Part shown: positions 6,873-13,512 of the stretch, one piece after another
How the letters are laid out: each line of letters begins with the position of its first letter
How positions within the stretch are numbered: position 1 is the stretch's first letter
DNA from: Sphingomonadales bacterium
GTDB lineage: Bacteria; Pseudomonadota; Alphaproteobacteria; Sphingomonadales; Sphingomonadaceae
Assembly: GCA_013298745.1 (NCBI GenBank)
Contig: JAAFIT010000021.1
Span: forward strand, 1 to 13,512
Direction of reading: 5' to 3'
Length of the DNA stretch: 13,512 bases
The notes under the pieces: generated by a model
The model's input: only the letters and a program-made list of their open reading frames with translations
Told to the model about the DNA's origin: nothing
The model's database searches: none
Position numbers and translations under genes: made by a program

Positions 6873-7460
6873 ATGTGCAACAACTACCGCTTGCGCGGTG
6901 CGGCCCAGGAAATTGCCCTCGCCATGGGGATTCCCTTCGAGGCCGACATCACGCTGCCGCCGCTGGATATCTTTCCGAAACGGCCGGCGATGGTGGTACG
7001 CAATGAAGGTGATCGCCGCATCGCCGGCACGATGGTCTGGGGCTTTCCGCCGCCCGCAGGTGTCCGCAACCCGGTGACCAATCTGCGCAATCTCGCCAGC
7101 CCGTTCTGGCGGTCGGCACTCAACAATCCGGCGCGGCGGTGTCTGATTCCGGCGAGCGAATTCTGCGAATGGGAAGGCGAGAAGGGTGCCAAGCGAGCGC
7201 GCTGGTTCAGCGTGCCGTCGCAGCCGGTGTTTGCCTTTGCCGGGGTGTGGCGGCCGGGGCCGGTCGATCTGCTCAACGATGCAAAGCCATGTTTTGCGAT
7301 GTTGACCTGCGAACCCAATACCCTTGTCGGCGCCGTGCATCCCAAGGCGATGCCGGTCATCCTTCATCCCGAGGATTTTCACCGCTGGCTGGCGGCACCG
7401 CTTGCCGATGCCTTGCCATTGGCGGCGCCGTTCCCGTCGCAATTGATGGCGATGGCATAG
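6873..7460 (+). CDS. SRAP domain protein (HMCES/YedK family, abasic-site DNA-protein crosslinking)
   Basis: A 195-residue SOS-response-associated peptidase (SRAP) protein. The family caps abasic sites in single-stranded DNA through a thiazolidine bond to the N-terminal Cys2, exposed after removal of Met1. The start MCNNYRLRG fixes the ATG at 6873, since Cys2 must be second. Other active-site positions are present: Asn70 in TNLRNLASPFW, Glu99 in RCLIPASEFCEW and His156 in VHPKAMPVIL. The usual opening MCGR is MCNN here and the usual FYEW is FCEW, so this is a divergent subfamily, as often seen in alphaproteobacteria. The gene diverges from argD and appears to be transcribed alone. I see no alphaproteobacterial LexA box (GTTC or GAAC repeats) in the upstream gap, so SOS control is not supported by the sequence. 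Confidence 0.93.
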   Translation: MCNNYRLRGAAQEIALAMGIPFEADITLPPLDIFPKRPAMVVRNEGDRRIAGTMVWGFPPPAGVRNPVTNLRNLASPFWRSALNNPARRCLIPASEFCEWEGEKGAKRARWFSVPSQPVFAFAGVWRPGPVDLLNDAKPCFAMLTCEPNTLVGAVHPKAMPVILHPEDFHRWLAAPLADALPLAAPFPSQLMAMA

Positions 7461-7475
7461 CCGGCCTTTTGCACT

Positions 7476-7527
7476 GCCAAAACTTGCTGCTTGGCCTTGG
7501 CGGTTTTGGCGCGTCAAATGGCGGTTT
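7476..7527 (+). repeat. Inverted and direct repeats upstream of the TlpA-like gene
   Basis: GCCAAAAC (7476-7483) and GTTTTGGC (7503-7510) are perfect inverted 8-mers 19 bases apart. Partly overlapping the right arm, TGGCGGTTT occurs twice, at 7498-7506 and 7519-7527, spaced 21 bases start to start (about two helical turns). All of this fills the 89-base gap before the ATG at 7550. It could be an operator region; no T-run follows, so a terminator for the SRAP gene is unlikely. Confidence 0.35.
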
Positions 7528-7549
7528 GAGATTTGCCACAGGTTCACCC

Positions 7550-8776
7550 ATGCATCCGATCCGTCTTGCCAGCTTCGGCCTCGCCGTTTTCACCGCCGCC
7601 GGCCTTGCCGCCGGCGCCATGGCCGCTGCGCCATCGCCGTATGGCGTCTGGCGCGTGACACTCGATCATCCCGGCGGCAGCCTGCCGTTTGGCCTCGAAG
7701 TCGCCAAGGGCAAGACGGGCCCGGTCGCCTATCTGCGCAATCCGCCGGAAAAACTGCGCGTTGAAAACATCAGCGTCGATGGCAACGTCATCACGCTGTC
7801 CTTTCCCTCCTACAACAGCAAACTGGTGCTGACCCATGGCACCGATGATCGCTTGACCGGCCGCGCCGATGTGAAACGGGCCACCGGGCCAGCGACTTTG
7901 GCGGCCACCGGCACCCGCGACACCTATCGCTTCACGCCGTCACCAGCAAAGCCGGCCGCTGATCTGACCGGCAAATGGGTGGTCAGCTATCAGGGCGCGA
8001 CGCCGGTCACGGGCCTCGCGCAGTTCAAGCAGACCGGCAATCTGGTCAGCGGCTCGGTGCAACTGCCGAGCGGTGACACGCGCTATCTGTCGGGCGAAAT
8101 CTCCGGCAACAATTTGTCGCTGTCCACCTTCGACGGCAGCTTTACAGCGCTGTGGAAGGCCAGCCTCGCCAATGGTGTGCTCAGCGGCCGCCAGTTCGCC
8201 GCCACCAGCACCACCGGAACGGCGTGGACCGCACGGCGCGCCAAAGGCGAAAGCATGGAAGCGGTGGCGGTCGAGAAGCCCGGCGCCGACCGGTTGAGCT
8301 TCCGCTTCCCGACCAGCAGCGGCCAGATGATTTCGCTGTCCGACCCGCGCTACAAGGGCAAGGTCGTCGTCATCACCCTCGGCGGCGCCTGGTGCCCCAA
8401 TTGCCATGACGAGGCGCTCTTCATGGGGCCCTATGCCGCCAAGCGCGCCAAGGAAGGCCTGGAAGTGATCGGCATGCAGTTCGAATATGGCGATGACAAG
8501 GCCCGCGCCTTCCGCCAGATGGACAGCTTCCAGGCGCGCTACAAGCTACCGTATCCGATGATCCTCGCCGGCCAACCGACGCCGGAATCGAGCAAGGCGG
8601 CGCTTGGCGCGCTCGGCCCGGTCAAGGTCTATCCCTCTACGATCTTCATCGGCCGCGATGGCAAGGTTCGCGAAGTCCATGTTGGCTGGGCCGGGCCGGC
8701 GACGGGCGAGCTCAACAAAAAGGCCAAGGCCGATTTCGATGCGACGGTGACCAAGCTACTGAAAGAACGTGCCTGA
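7550..8776 (+). CDS. Exported TlpA-like thioredoxin-fold protein with N-terminal beta-rich domain
   Basis: A 408-residue protein starting at the ATG at 7550. Its signal peptide is MHPIRLASFGLAVFTAAGLA, then AGAMA, with cleavage near residue 25. Residues about 28-235 are rich in short strands. The segment around YLSGEISGNNLSLSTFDGS resembles a conserved block found in front of thioredoxin domains of TlpA-family proteins. Residues about 250-408 are a TlpA/AhpC-type thioredoxin fold: the strand VVVITLGGAWCPNC carries the Cys282-Pro-Asn-Cys285 active site, and VYPSTIFIGRDGK supplies the cis-proline loop. The expected role is periplasmic thiol-disulfide exchange; the partner is unknown. The frame is open far upstream into the SRAP gene, but only the chosen start yields a signal peptide. 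A second gene on the same strand follows after 83 bases. No cytochrome c maturation gene is nearby, so a CcmG role is not supported. Confidence 0.85.
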   Translation: MHPIRLASFGLAVFTAAGLAAGAMAAAPSPYGVWRVTLDHPGGSLPFGLEVAKGKTGPVAYLRNPPEKLRVENISVDGNVITLSFPSYNSKLVLTHGTDDRLTGRADVKRATGPATLAATGTRDTYRFTPSPAKPAADLTGKWVVSYQGATPVTGLAQFKQTGNLVSGSVQLPSGDTRYLSGEISGNNLSLSTFDGSFTALWKASLANGVLSGRQFAATSTTGTAWTARRAKGESMEAVAVEKPGADRLSFRFPTSSGQMISLSDPRYKGKVVVITLGGAWCPNCHDEALFMGPYAAKRAKEGLEVIGMQFEYGDDKARAFRQMDSFQARYKLPYPMILAGQPTPESSKAALGALGPVKVYPSTIFIGRDGKVREVHVGWAGPATGELNKKAKADFDATVTKLLKERA

Positions 8777-8806
8777 CGCAGGACGGTAACCTGACCGCCA
8801 CATGAT

Positions 8807-8821
8807 CGTCATGCGATGACG
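8807..8821. repeat. Short palindrome upstream of the phosphoesterase gene
   Basis: CGTCAT (8807-8812), GCG, ATGACG (8816-8821): perfect 6-bp arms around 3 bases, about 38 bases before the ATG at 8860. Position and form fit a dimeric-regulator site, but arms this short can occur by chance. Confidence 0.25.
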
Positions 8822-8859
8822 CTAGAGAGCGCCAACCGAGGCGTTCGAAAGCATCCGGC

Positions 8860-9789
8860 ATGGCGACCCATCCGCTGGCGCGTTCCATCGAAGATTTCGC
8901 CGGGTCAGGTCCCGCTCTCCCAAACCGTCTCAGCGCCAGCCATTGGCATGATGATGATGCTGTCACCCCGCGCGGCAAGCTGCGGTTTCGGACTGTCTGG
9001 ATCAGCGACACCCACCTTGGCACCGCCGGCTGCAACGCCGAATTGCTGCACGATTTCCTGCATTCGATAAAGCCGGACACGCTCTATCTGGTCGGCGACA
9101 TCATCGATGGCTGGCGGTTGAAGCGCGGCTGGTTCTGGCCGGCGCGTCACAACGACATTGTCCGCCGCGTGCTCAAGCTCGCCAACAAGGGCACGCGTGT
9201 CGTCTATGTCCCTGGCAACCATGATGAAGCCGCGCGCGATTATGTCGGCTTGGCGTTCGGCGGGGTTGAAGTGGTCGCCGAAGCTATCCACACTACCGCC
9301 GATGGCAAGCGCTTCCTCGTCCTCCACGGCGATGAGTTTGACGGCGTCGTGCTCTATGCCCGTTGGCTCGCGTTTCTGGGGGACATGGGCTATTCGCTGC
9401 TGCTGCGGCTGAACGTCTGGTTCAACGCGATCCGCCGCCAGTTCGGTCTGCCGTACTGGTCGCTGTCGGCCTATATCAAGCATCGCGTCAAAAACGCCGT
9501 CGCCTTTATTTCACACTATGAAGAGGTCGTCGCGCACGCAGCGCGCGAGCGCGGCGTCGATGGTGTGGTCTGCGGGCATATCCATTCCGCCGAGATCCGT
9601 GATTTCAATGGCATTCTCTACATGAACGACGGCGATTGGGTGGAAAGCTGCACCGCACTGGTCGAGCATTTCGATGGCCGGATTGAGATCATCGATTGGG
9701 CCCGGCACACGGCAGCGCGGCAGCGCAACGCCGAACCCCCGATCAGTGCCGACCTGTTTGAAACTGACCGCGAACGGGAGCTTGCGTGA
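8860..9789 (+). CDS. Calcineurin-like metallophosphoesterase (LpxH/UDP-2,3-diacylglucosamine diphosphatase-like)
   Basis: A 309-residue binuclear metallophosphoesterase. The metal-site blocks appear in order: WISDTHLG (Asp50, His52), LVGDIIDGW (Asp80), PGNHDE (Asn120, His121), LHGDEFD (His156) and CGHIHSAEI (His240, His242). The blocks and the HGDEFD wording resemble LpxH, which cleaves UDP-2,3-diacylglucosamine to lipid X in lipid A synthesis. However the protein is about 70 residues longer, with an N-terminal lead of 40 residues and a helical insert around 162-230 containing amphipathic and aromatic residues, a likely membrane-surface contact. It may therefore act on another lipid-linked pyrophosphate or phosphate. 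The ATG at 8860 is the only good in-frame start before the first motif; its ribosome-binding site is weak. The stop shares a base with the following glycosyltransferase start (TGATG), so the two proteins probably work in one envelope pathway. Confidence 0.86.
   Translation: MATHPLARSIEDFAGSGPALPNRLSASHWHDDDAVTPRGKLRFRTVWISDTHLGTAGCNAELLHDFLHSIKPDTLYLVGDIIDGWRLKRGWFWPARHNDIVRRVLKLANKGTRVVYVPGNHDEAARDYVGLAFGGVEVVAEAIHTTADGKRFLVLHGDEFDGVVLYARWLAFLGDMGYSLLLRLNVWFNAIRRQFGLPYWSLSAYIKHRVKNAVAFISHYEEVVAHAARERGVDGVVCGHIHSAEIRDFNGILYMNDGDWVESCTALVEHFDGRIEIIDWARHTAARQRNAEPPISADLFETDRERELA
9776..9780 (+). promoter_or_regulatory. Ribosome-binding site of the glycosyltransferase gene
   Basis: GGGAG lies 8 bases before the ATG at 9789 and inside the end of the phosphoesterase gene. 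It favours that ATG over the GTG three bases upstream. Confidence 0.6.
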
Positions 9790-10838
9790 TGCGTATCGCA
9801 CTGGTGTCCGACGCCTGGACGCCGCAAGTCAACGGCGTGGTGCGGACGCTCACCACCGTCATCGGCCTTGCCCGCGCTCGTGGTCACCATATTCTGACAG
9901 TGACGCCGGATCGCTTCGCCTCGGTACCGATGCCCAACTACCCCGAAATTAGGCTGGCGATGGCAAGCCCGCGTGCGGTCGGGACGATGATCGGCGATTT
10001 CGCCCCCGATGCGGTGCATATCGCCACCGAAGGCCCGCTCGGCTGGCTGGCGCGGCGCTGGTGTCTGGCGCGCGGCATGGCCTTCACCACCAGCTTCCAC
10101 ACGCGCTTTCCCGATTATATCGCGGCGCGGACCAGCCTGCCGCCGTCGCTGCTGTGGCGACCGCTGGTGCGCTTTCATCGTCCGGCGCAGCATATCCTGG
10201 TGGCGACACCGCGATTGGCGGCCGAACTCGCCGACAATGGCCTGCACCAGACACTGCCCTGGACGCGCGGCGTCGACCTCGCCTTGTTCCGGCCGGATCG
10301 CGAGGCGCATCCCGCCTTTGCCGATCTGCCGCGGCCGATTGCCCTCCACGTCGGCCGTGTCGCTGTGGAAAAGAATATTGAAGCGTTTCTGGCTGCCGAC
10401 TGGCATGGCAGCAAGGTTGTCGTTGGTGACGGGCCGGCGCTCGATGGCTTGCAAAAGCGCTTTCCCGAGGCGCATTTCCTCGGCAGCCTGCACGGCGAAG
10501 CGCTCGCCGCCACCTATGCCGGGGCCGATATCGTCGTCTTCCCCAGCCGCACCGACACCTTCGGCCTTGTCATCATCGAGGCGCTGGCGAGCGGCACACC
10601 GGTAGCAGGCTATCCGGTGCCAGGGCCGCTCGACATTCTGGGCGCCGACGGCATGGGCACCGACGGGTCGCGCGCCCGCGTTGGCGGTGTCGACGCCGAT
10701 CTCGCGGTCGCCATGCGCCAGGCCCTGACCGCGCGGCGCAGCGACTGCGCTTTATATGGCGCGAGCTTCAGTTGGGACCGGTCGTGCGACCAGTTTCTCG
10801 CCGCGCTGGCCCCGGTGGACTATGAGGCTGCGGCCTGA
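9789..10838 (+). CDS. GT4-family glycosyltransferase (GT-B fold, mannosyltransferase-like)
   Basis: A 349-residue retaining glycosyltransferase of family GT4. The N-terminal Rossmann half opens MRIALVSDAWTPQVNGVVRT (residues 1-20), the standard acceptor-domain loop with NGV. HIATEGPLG and SFHTRFPDYI (about 77-111) follow. The C-terminal donor half begins HVGRVAVEKNIEAFL (GRxxxEK, Arg190 and Lys195). It then has GDGPALDGL and the nucleotide-sugar block FPSRTDTFGLVIIEALASG, where the EX7E motif is DX7E (Asp256, Glu264), a known variant in PimB/SqdX-like enzymes. No signal peptide or membrane segment is visible, so it should act at the inner face of the membrane. The donor could be GDP-mannose or UDP-sugar; acceptor unknown. 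The ATG at 9789 overlaps the upstream stop by one base; a GTG at 9786 would add one residue. Coupling to the phosphoesterase suggests a shared glycolipid or envelope glycan pathway. Confidence 0.9.
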   Translation: MRIALVSDAWTPQVNGVVRTLTTVIGLARARGHHILTVTPDRFASVPMPNYPEIRLAMASPRAVGTMIGDFAPDAVHIATEGPLGWLARRWCLARGMAFTTSFHTRFPDYIAARTSLPPSLLWRPLVRFHRPAQHILVATPRLAAELADNGLHQTLPWTRGVDLALFRPDREAHPAFADLPRPIALHVGRVAVEKNIEAFLAADWHGSKVVVGDGPALDGLQKRFPEAHFLGSLHGEALAATYAGADIVVFPSRTDTFGLVIIEALASGTPVAGYPVPGPLDILGADGMGTDGSRARVGGVDADLAVAMRQALTARRSDCALYGASFSWDRSCDQFLAALAPVDYEAAA

Positions 10839-10878
10839 CGTCCTGCCGTTGCCGTCACCCGCTTGTCGTGCCATTGCC

Positions 10879-10908
10879 CTCCCCATAGCGCGTCAGCGCA
10901 TGGGGGAG
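10879..10908 (+). promoter_or_regulatory. Hairpin covering the amidohydrolase Shine-Dalgarno sequence
   Basis: CCCCAT (10881-10886) pairs with ATGGGG (10900-10905). Inside it GCGC (10888-10891) pairs with GCGC (10896-10899) around the loop GTCA, leaving A10887 bulged. CT (10879-10880) can also pair with AG (10907-10908) if G10906 bulges. The right arm contains GGGGGAG (10902-10908), the Shine-Dalgarno 7 bases before the ATG at 10916. Folding would hide the ribosome-binding site. It could also be a palindromic repeat element that happens to supply it. Confidence 0.45.
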
Positions 10909-10915
10909 ATGGGTC

Positions 10916-12193
10916 ATGACTGGTTTCAACCGCTTGTTGGCGGGTGCGGCGTTGCTGCTGGCGACGCCGGTGCTTGCCGAGACGGTGGCAGTGTCGGCAG
11001 CGCGGATGGTCGACGTCATCGATGGTCGCGTGATTATCGATCCGATCGTTGTCATCACGAATGGCCGTATCACCGCCGCCGGGCCAGCTAGCGGCATTAC
11101 CGTTCCCGCTGATGCCAGGCGCATCGCGTTGCCGGGGATGACCCTGCTGCCCGGCCTGATCGACATGCACGTGCATCTGAGCAGCGATCCGACCATCGGC
11201 GGCTACCGCGGCCTCGAATATGCCCGCAGTTTCAGCACGGCGATCGGCGTCACCTTTGCCAAACGCACCCTCGATGCCGGTTTCACCACCGTCCGCAATG
11301 TCGGCAGCAGCAATCTTGATGATATCGGCCTGAAGCAGGCGATCGAGGCCGGCTATATCGCCGGACCGCGCATCGTGCCGGCGACCTATTCGATTGGTGC
11401 CACCGGTGGCCATTGCGACGCGACCGAGTTTCAGCCCGAAATCAAGGTCGAAACGCCGGGCATCGCCGATGGCCCCGAAGCGATCCGCCTCAAGGTTCGG
11501 CAATTGCGCAAATGGGGGGCGGAGGTCATCAAATTCTGCGGCACCGGTGGCGTCTTTTCCAAGACGACGACGGTTGGCGGCCAGCAATACAGCCAGGCCG
11601 AAATGGACGCGCTGGTGGCCGAGGCGCACATGCTCGGCATGAAAGTCGCCGTCCATGCGCATGGCACCGCCGGTATCAACACGGCCTTGCGCGCCGGCGC
11701 CGATACCATCGAGCACGCCAGCCTCGCCGATGACGAAAGCTTCGCGCTGGCGAAAAAGAACGGTGCCTGGTTCTCGATGGATGTCTACGACGATGATTAC
11801 ATCCTCGCCGAGGGCGAAAAGAACGGCGTCTTTGCCGAAAGCCTGGAAAAGGAACGCCAGATCGGTCGCAAGCAGCGCGAGACCTTCAAACGTAGCGTCG
11901 CCGCCGGCGTGAAACACGTTTTCGGCACCGATGCCGGCGTCTATCCGCATGGCACAAACGGCCTGCAATTCGCCAAGATGGTCGAATGGGGCATGACGCC
12001 GTTGCAGGCGATCCGTGCGGCCACGGTCAACGCCGGTGAAGCGCTCGGCCGCAGCGATGATGTGGGGGCGATTGCACCCGGCCGCTTTGGCGACTTGATC
12101 GCCGTCGTCGGCGATCCCACCGTCGATGTGCGGCTGCTTGAATCCGTGCCGGTTGTCATCAAAGGCGGCGTGCTGGTCAAGGACGCCCGCTGA
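10916..12193 (+). CDS. Exported metal-dependent amidohydrolase (imidazolonepropionase/Xaa-Pro dipeptidase-like)
   Basis: A 425-residue amidohydrolase-superfamily protein with a signal peptide (MTGFNRLLAGAALLLATPVL, then AE; cleavage near residue 21). The metal-binding set is complete: LIDMHVHL (His85, His87), EVIKFCGTGG (Lys206, the expected carboxylated lysine), VAVHAHG (His247, His249), DTIEHAS (His267) and VFGTDAG (Asp339). The small N- and C-terminal beta-sandwich halves (AARMVDVIDGRVI and PGRFGDLIAVVGDP) bracket the barrel. Relatives described biochemically include dipeptidases cleaving Xaa-Pro or Xaa-Lys/Arg peptides; the exact substrate cannot be read from sequence. GGGGGAG lies 7 bases upstream of the ATG but within a possible hairpin. 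The stop shares a base with the next start (TGATG), coupling it to a penicillin-acylase-family enzyme: two exported amide hydrolases in one operon. Confidence 0.92.
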   Translation: MTGFNRLLAGAALLLATPVLAETVAVSAARMVDVIDGRVIIDPIVVITNGRITAAGPASGITVPADARRIALPGMTLLPGLIDMHVHLSSDPTIGGYRGLEYARSFSTAIGVTFAKRTLDAGFTTVRNVGSSNLDDIGLKQAIEAGYIAGPRIVPATYSIGATGGHCDATEFQPEIKVETPGIADGPEAIRLKVRQLRKWGAEVIKFCGTGGVFSKTTTVGGQQYSQAEMDALVAEAHMLGMKVAVHAHGTAGINTALRAGADTIEHASLADDESFALAKKNGAWFSMDVYDDDYILAEGEKNGVFAESLEKERQIGRKQRETFKRSVAAGVKHVFGTDAGVYPHGTNGLQFAKMVEWGMTPLQAIRAATVNAGEALGRSDDVGAIAPGRFGDLIAVVGDPTVDVRLLESVPVVIKGGVLVKDAR

Positions 12194-13512
12194 TGCCGCG
12201 CTGGTTGAAGGCGCTTCTGGTCGTTTTTGCGCTTCTCGCGGTGGTCTTCGTCGGGCTGGCTAGCTGGGATAATCTGACGGCGCGCGGATCGATCGCCGAG
12301 CCGGCGCTGCGCCGTGACGCGCGCATCGTCCGCGATCGTTGGGGCGTGCCGCACATTTTCGGGCGCACCGATGCCGACGTCTCCTATGGCCTGGCAATCG
12401 CCCATGCCGAGGATGATTTCAAAAATCTGGAGGAGGTCATCGCTGCAGTCCGCGGTCGCGGCGGTGCGATCACCGGCGCCGATGGTGCCAAGGTCGATTT
12501 CGCCGGCGCGCTGATTGGCGCCAATGCCGTTGCGGCGGCGCACTACACCGAATTGTCCCCGGCAACGCGCCGGCTGCTTGCCGCCTATGCGCAGGGCCTC
12601 AACGATTATGCCGCCACACATCCCGGCGAGGGCCGATTGCGCGGCCTGTTCCCGGTCAATGGCCAGGACATTGTCGCCGGCTTCATGCTGCGCGCGCCGT
12701 TCTTTTTCGGGCTCGATCGCCCGCTGTCGGCGCTCATCGCCAATGAAACGCCGCCGCGCGATTCCGGCCCGCCCGACGAACGCGGCTCGAACGCCTTCGC
12801 GGTATCGGGCAAGCGGTCATCGGACGGCGTCACCCGCCTCATCGTCAACTCGCATCAACCATGGGAGGGCGGGGTGAGCTGGTGGGAAGTCGTCGTCCAT
12901 TCGGGGGAAGGCTGGGATTTCGCCGGTGCGCTGTTCCCCGGTGCACCCTATCCGCTGCTCGGCCACAACAAGACGCTGGGCTGGACCAACACCGTCAATC
13001 GTCCCGATCTGATCGACACCTTCAAGCTCGTCGTCAACGATTCCGGCACCGAATATCGCCTGGACGGCAAATGGCTGCCGCTCGAAAAATCGCGCGTCTG
13101 GCTGCGCGTCAAGTTCGGCCCGCTGACGTTGCCGGTGCCGCGCTCACTCTATCGCTCGGTGCATGGCCCGGTGATCAGGAACGATAATGGCTGGTTCGCC
13201 ATCCGCTATGCCGGCATCGGCGATGTCCGCCAGGTCGAGCAATATTATCGTCTCAACAAGGCACGCAATTTCGCCGAATGGAACCAGGTCATGGCGATGC
13301 AGGCGGTACCCGGCACCAACTTCATCTATGCCGATGCCGCCGGCCATATCGGCATGTTCTACAACGCCCGCTTCCCGCGCCGCGCACCGGGCTTTGATTG
13401 GAAGGGCGTCGTGCCCGGCGACACCTCGAAAACGCTATGGACTTCGTATCATCCGTGGAGCGAATATCCCAAGACCGTCGATCCCGCCGCTGGCTGGGTC
13501 GGCAACAGCAAC
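12193..13512 (+). CDS. Penicillin acylase family Ntn hydrolase (acyl-homoserine-lactone or beta-lactam acylase-like), C-terminus outside window
   Basis: The first 440 codons are present and the frame is open to the last base; family members usually have 700-850 residues, so roughly half is missing. The start MPRWLKALLVVFALLAVVFV gives an uncleaved anchor or signal segment (about residues 5-24). RIVRDRWGVPHIFGRTDADV and SYGLAIAHAEDDF are conserved alpha-chain blocks. The self-cleavage site is ERGSNAFAVSG, where Gly198-Ser199 would be cut to expose Ser199 as the N-terminal nucleophile of the beta chain. HQPWEGG, then PYPLLGHNKTLGWTNTVN, are typical beta-chain blocks that shape the acyl pocket and oxyanion hole. 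Expected location is periplasmic, membrane-tethered. Substrates could be N-acyl-homoserine lactones, beta-lactams or other acyl amides; sequence cannot decide. The TGATG overlap with the amidohydrolase gene indicates coupled translation. Confidence 0.9.
   Translation, partial: MPRWLKALLVVFALLAVVFVGLASWDNLTARGSIAEPALRRDARIVRDRWGVPHIFGRTDADVSYGLAIAHAEDDFKNLEEVIAAVRGRGGAITGADGAKVDFAGALIGANAVAAAHYTELSPATRRLLAAYAQGLNDYAATHPGEGRLRGLFPVNGQDIVAGFMLRAPFFFGLDRPLSALIANETPPRDSGPPDERGSNAFAVSGKRSSDGVTRLIVNSHQPWEGGVSWWEVVVHSGEGWDFAGALFPGAPYPLLGHNKTLGWTNTVNRPDLIDTFKLVVNDSGTEYRLDGKWLPLEKSRVWLRVKFGPLTLPVPRSLYRSVHGPVIRNDNGWFAIRYAGIGDVRQVEQYYRLNKARNFAEWNQVMAMQAVPGTNFIYADAAGHIGMFYNARFPRRAPGFDWKGVVPGDTSKTLWTSYHPWSEYPKTVDPAAGWVGNSN

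Noticed and set aside
7139..7549. Upstream extension of the TlpA-like protein into the SRAP gene
   Set aside because: Only the ATG at 7550 places a signal peptide at the N-terminus; the upstream part is SRAP in another frame.
8772..8782. CCTG-ACG-CAGG stem over the stop of the TlpA-like gene as a terminator
   Set aside because: Only 4 bp with no T-run; too weak to support.
10820..11968. 382-codon minus-strand frame opposite the amidohydrolase
   Set aside because: Low-complexity shadow translation opposite a gene with every expected metal ligand.

Overview
The window is compact, GC-rich chromosomal DNA. Protein styles (QueF, SRAP protein, DUF885 peptidase, exported amidohydrolase, penicillin-acylase-family protein) and gene order suggest an alphaproteobacterium, most likely Sphingomonadales. 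This is judged from family resemblance only; no rRNA gene is present. I see no tRNA, rRNA, IS element, prophage gene or CRISPR array, and no gene-free stretch over about 130 bases. This looks like ordinary core-genome content with some instructive local architecture, not an obvious new defence or mobile system.

Layout. 1-97 (-): start of a mercaptopyruvate sulfurtransferase. 194-2391 (+): queF, then two bases later an exported DUF885 metallopeptidase. 2396-6747 (-): a tightly packed operon transcribed argD - argF - hslO - queC - queE, with the last four genes joined by TGATG or ATGA stop/start overlaps. Its 3' end meets the DUF885 gene with a 4-base gap, and both stop codons lie inside a perfect 7-bp hairpin. 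6873-7460 (+): an SRAP (HMCES/YedK-type) gene diverging from argD. 7550-8776 (+): an exported TlpA-like thioredoxin-fold protein with a large N-terminal beta-rich region. 8860-10838 (+): an LpxH-like metallophosphoesterase overlapping a GT4 glycosyltransferase. 10916-13512 (+): an exported metal-dependent amidohydrolase overlapping a membrane-anchored penicillin-acylase-family Ntn hydrolase that runs off the window.

Functional logic. queC, queE and queF supply three steps of 7-deazaguanine/queuosine synthesis (CDG synthase, preQ0 synthase, preQ0 reductase); queD is not in the window. The minus-strand operon combines two arginine enzymes (ArgD, ArgF), the redox-switched chaperone Hsp33 and two queuosine enzymes. 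The plus-strand right half is dominated by envelope and periplasmic functions: a thiol oxidoreductase, probable glycolipid or envelope glycan metabolism, and exported amide/peptide hydrolysis. Small cis elements of possible interest are the hairpin over two stop codons (2385-2402), a GC hairpin between argD and argF (5523-5543), overlapping divergent promoters (6826-6864), direct and inverted repeats upstream of the TlpA-like gene (7476-7527), and a hairpin covering the amidohydrolase Shine-Dalgarno (10879-10908).
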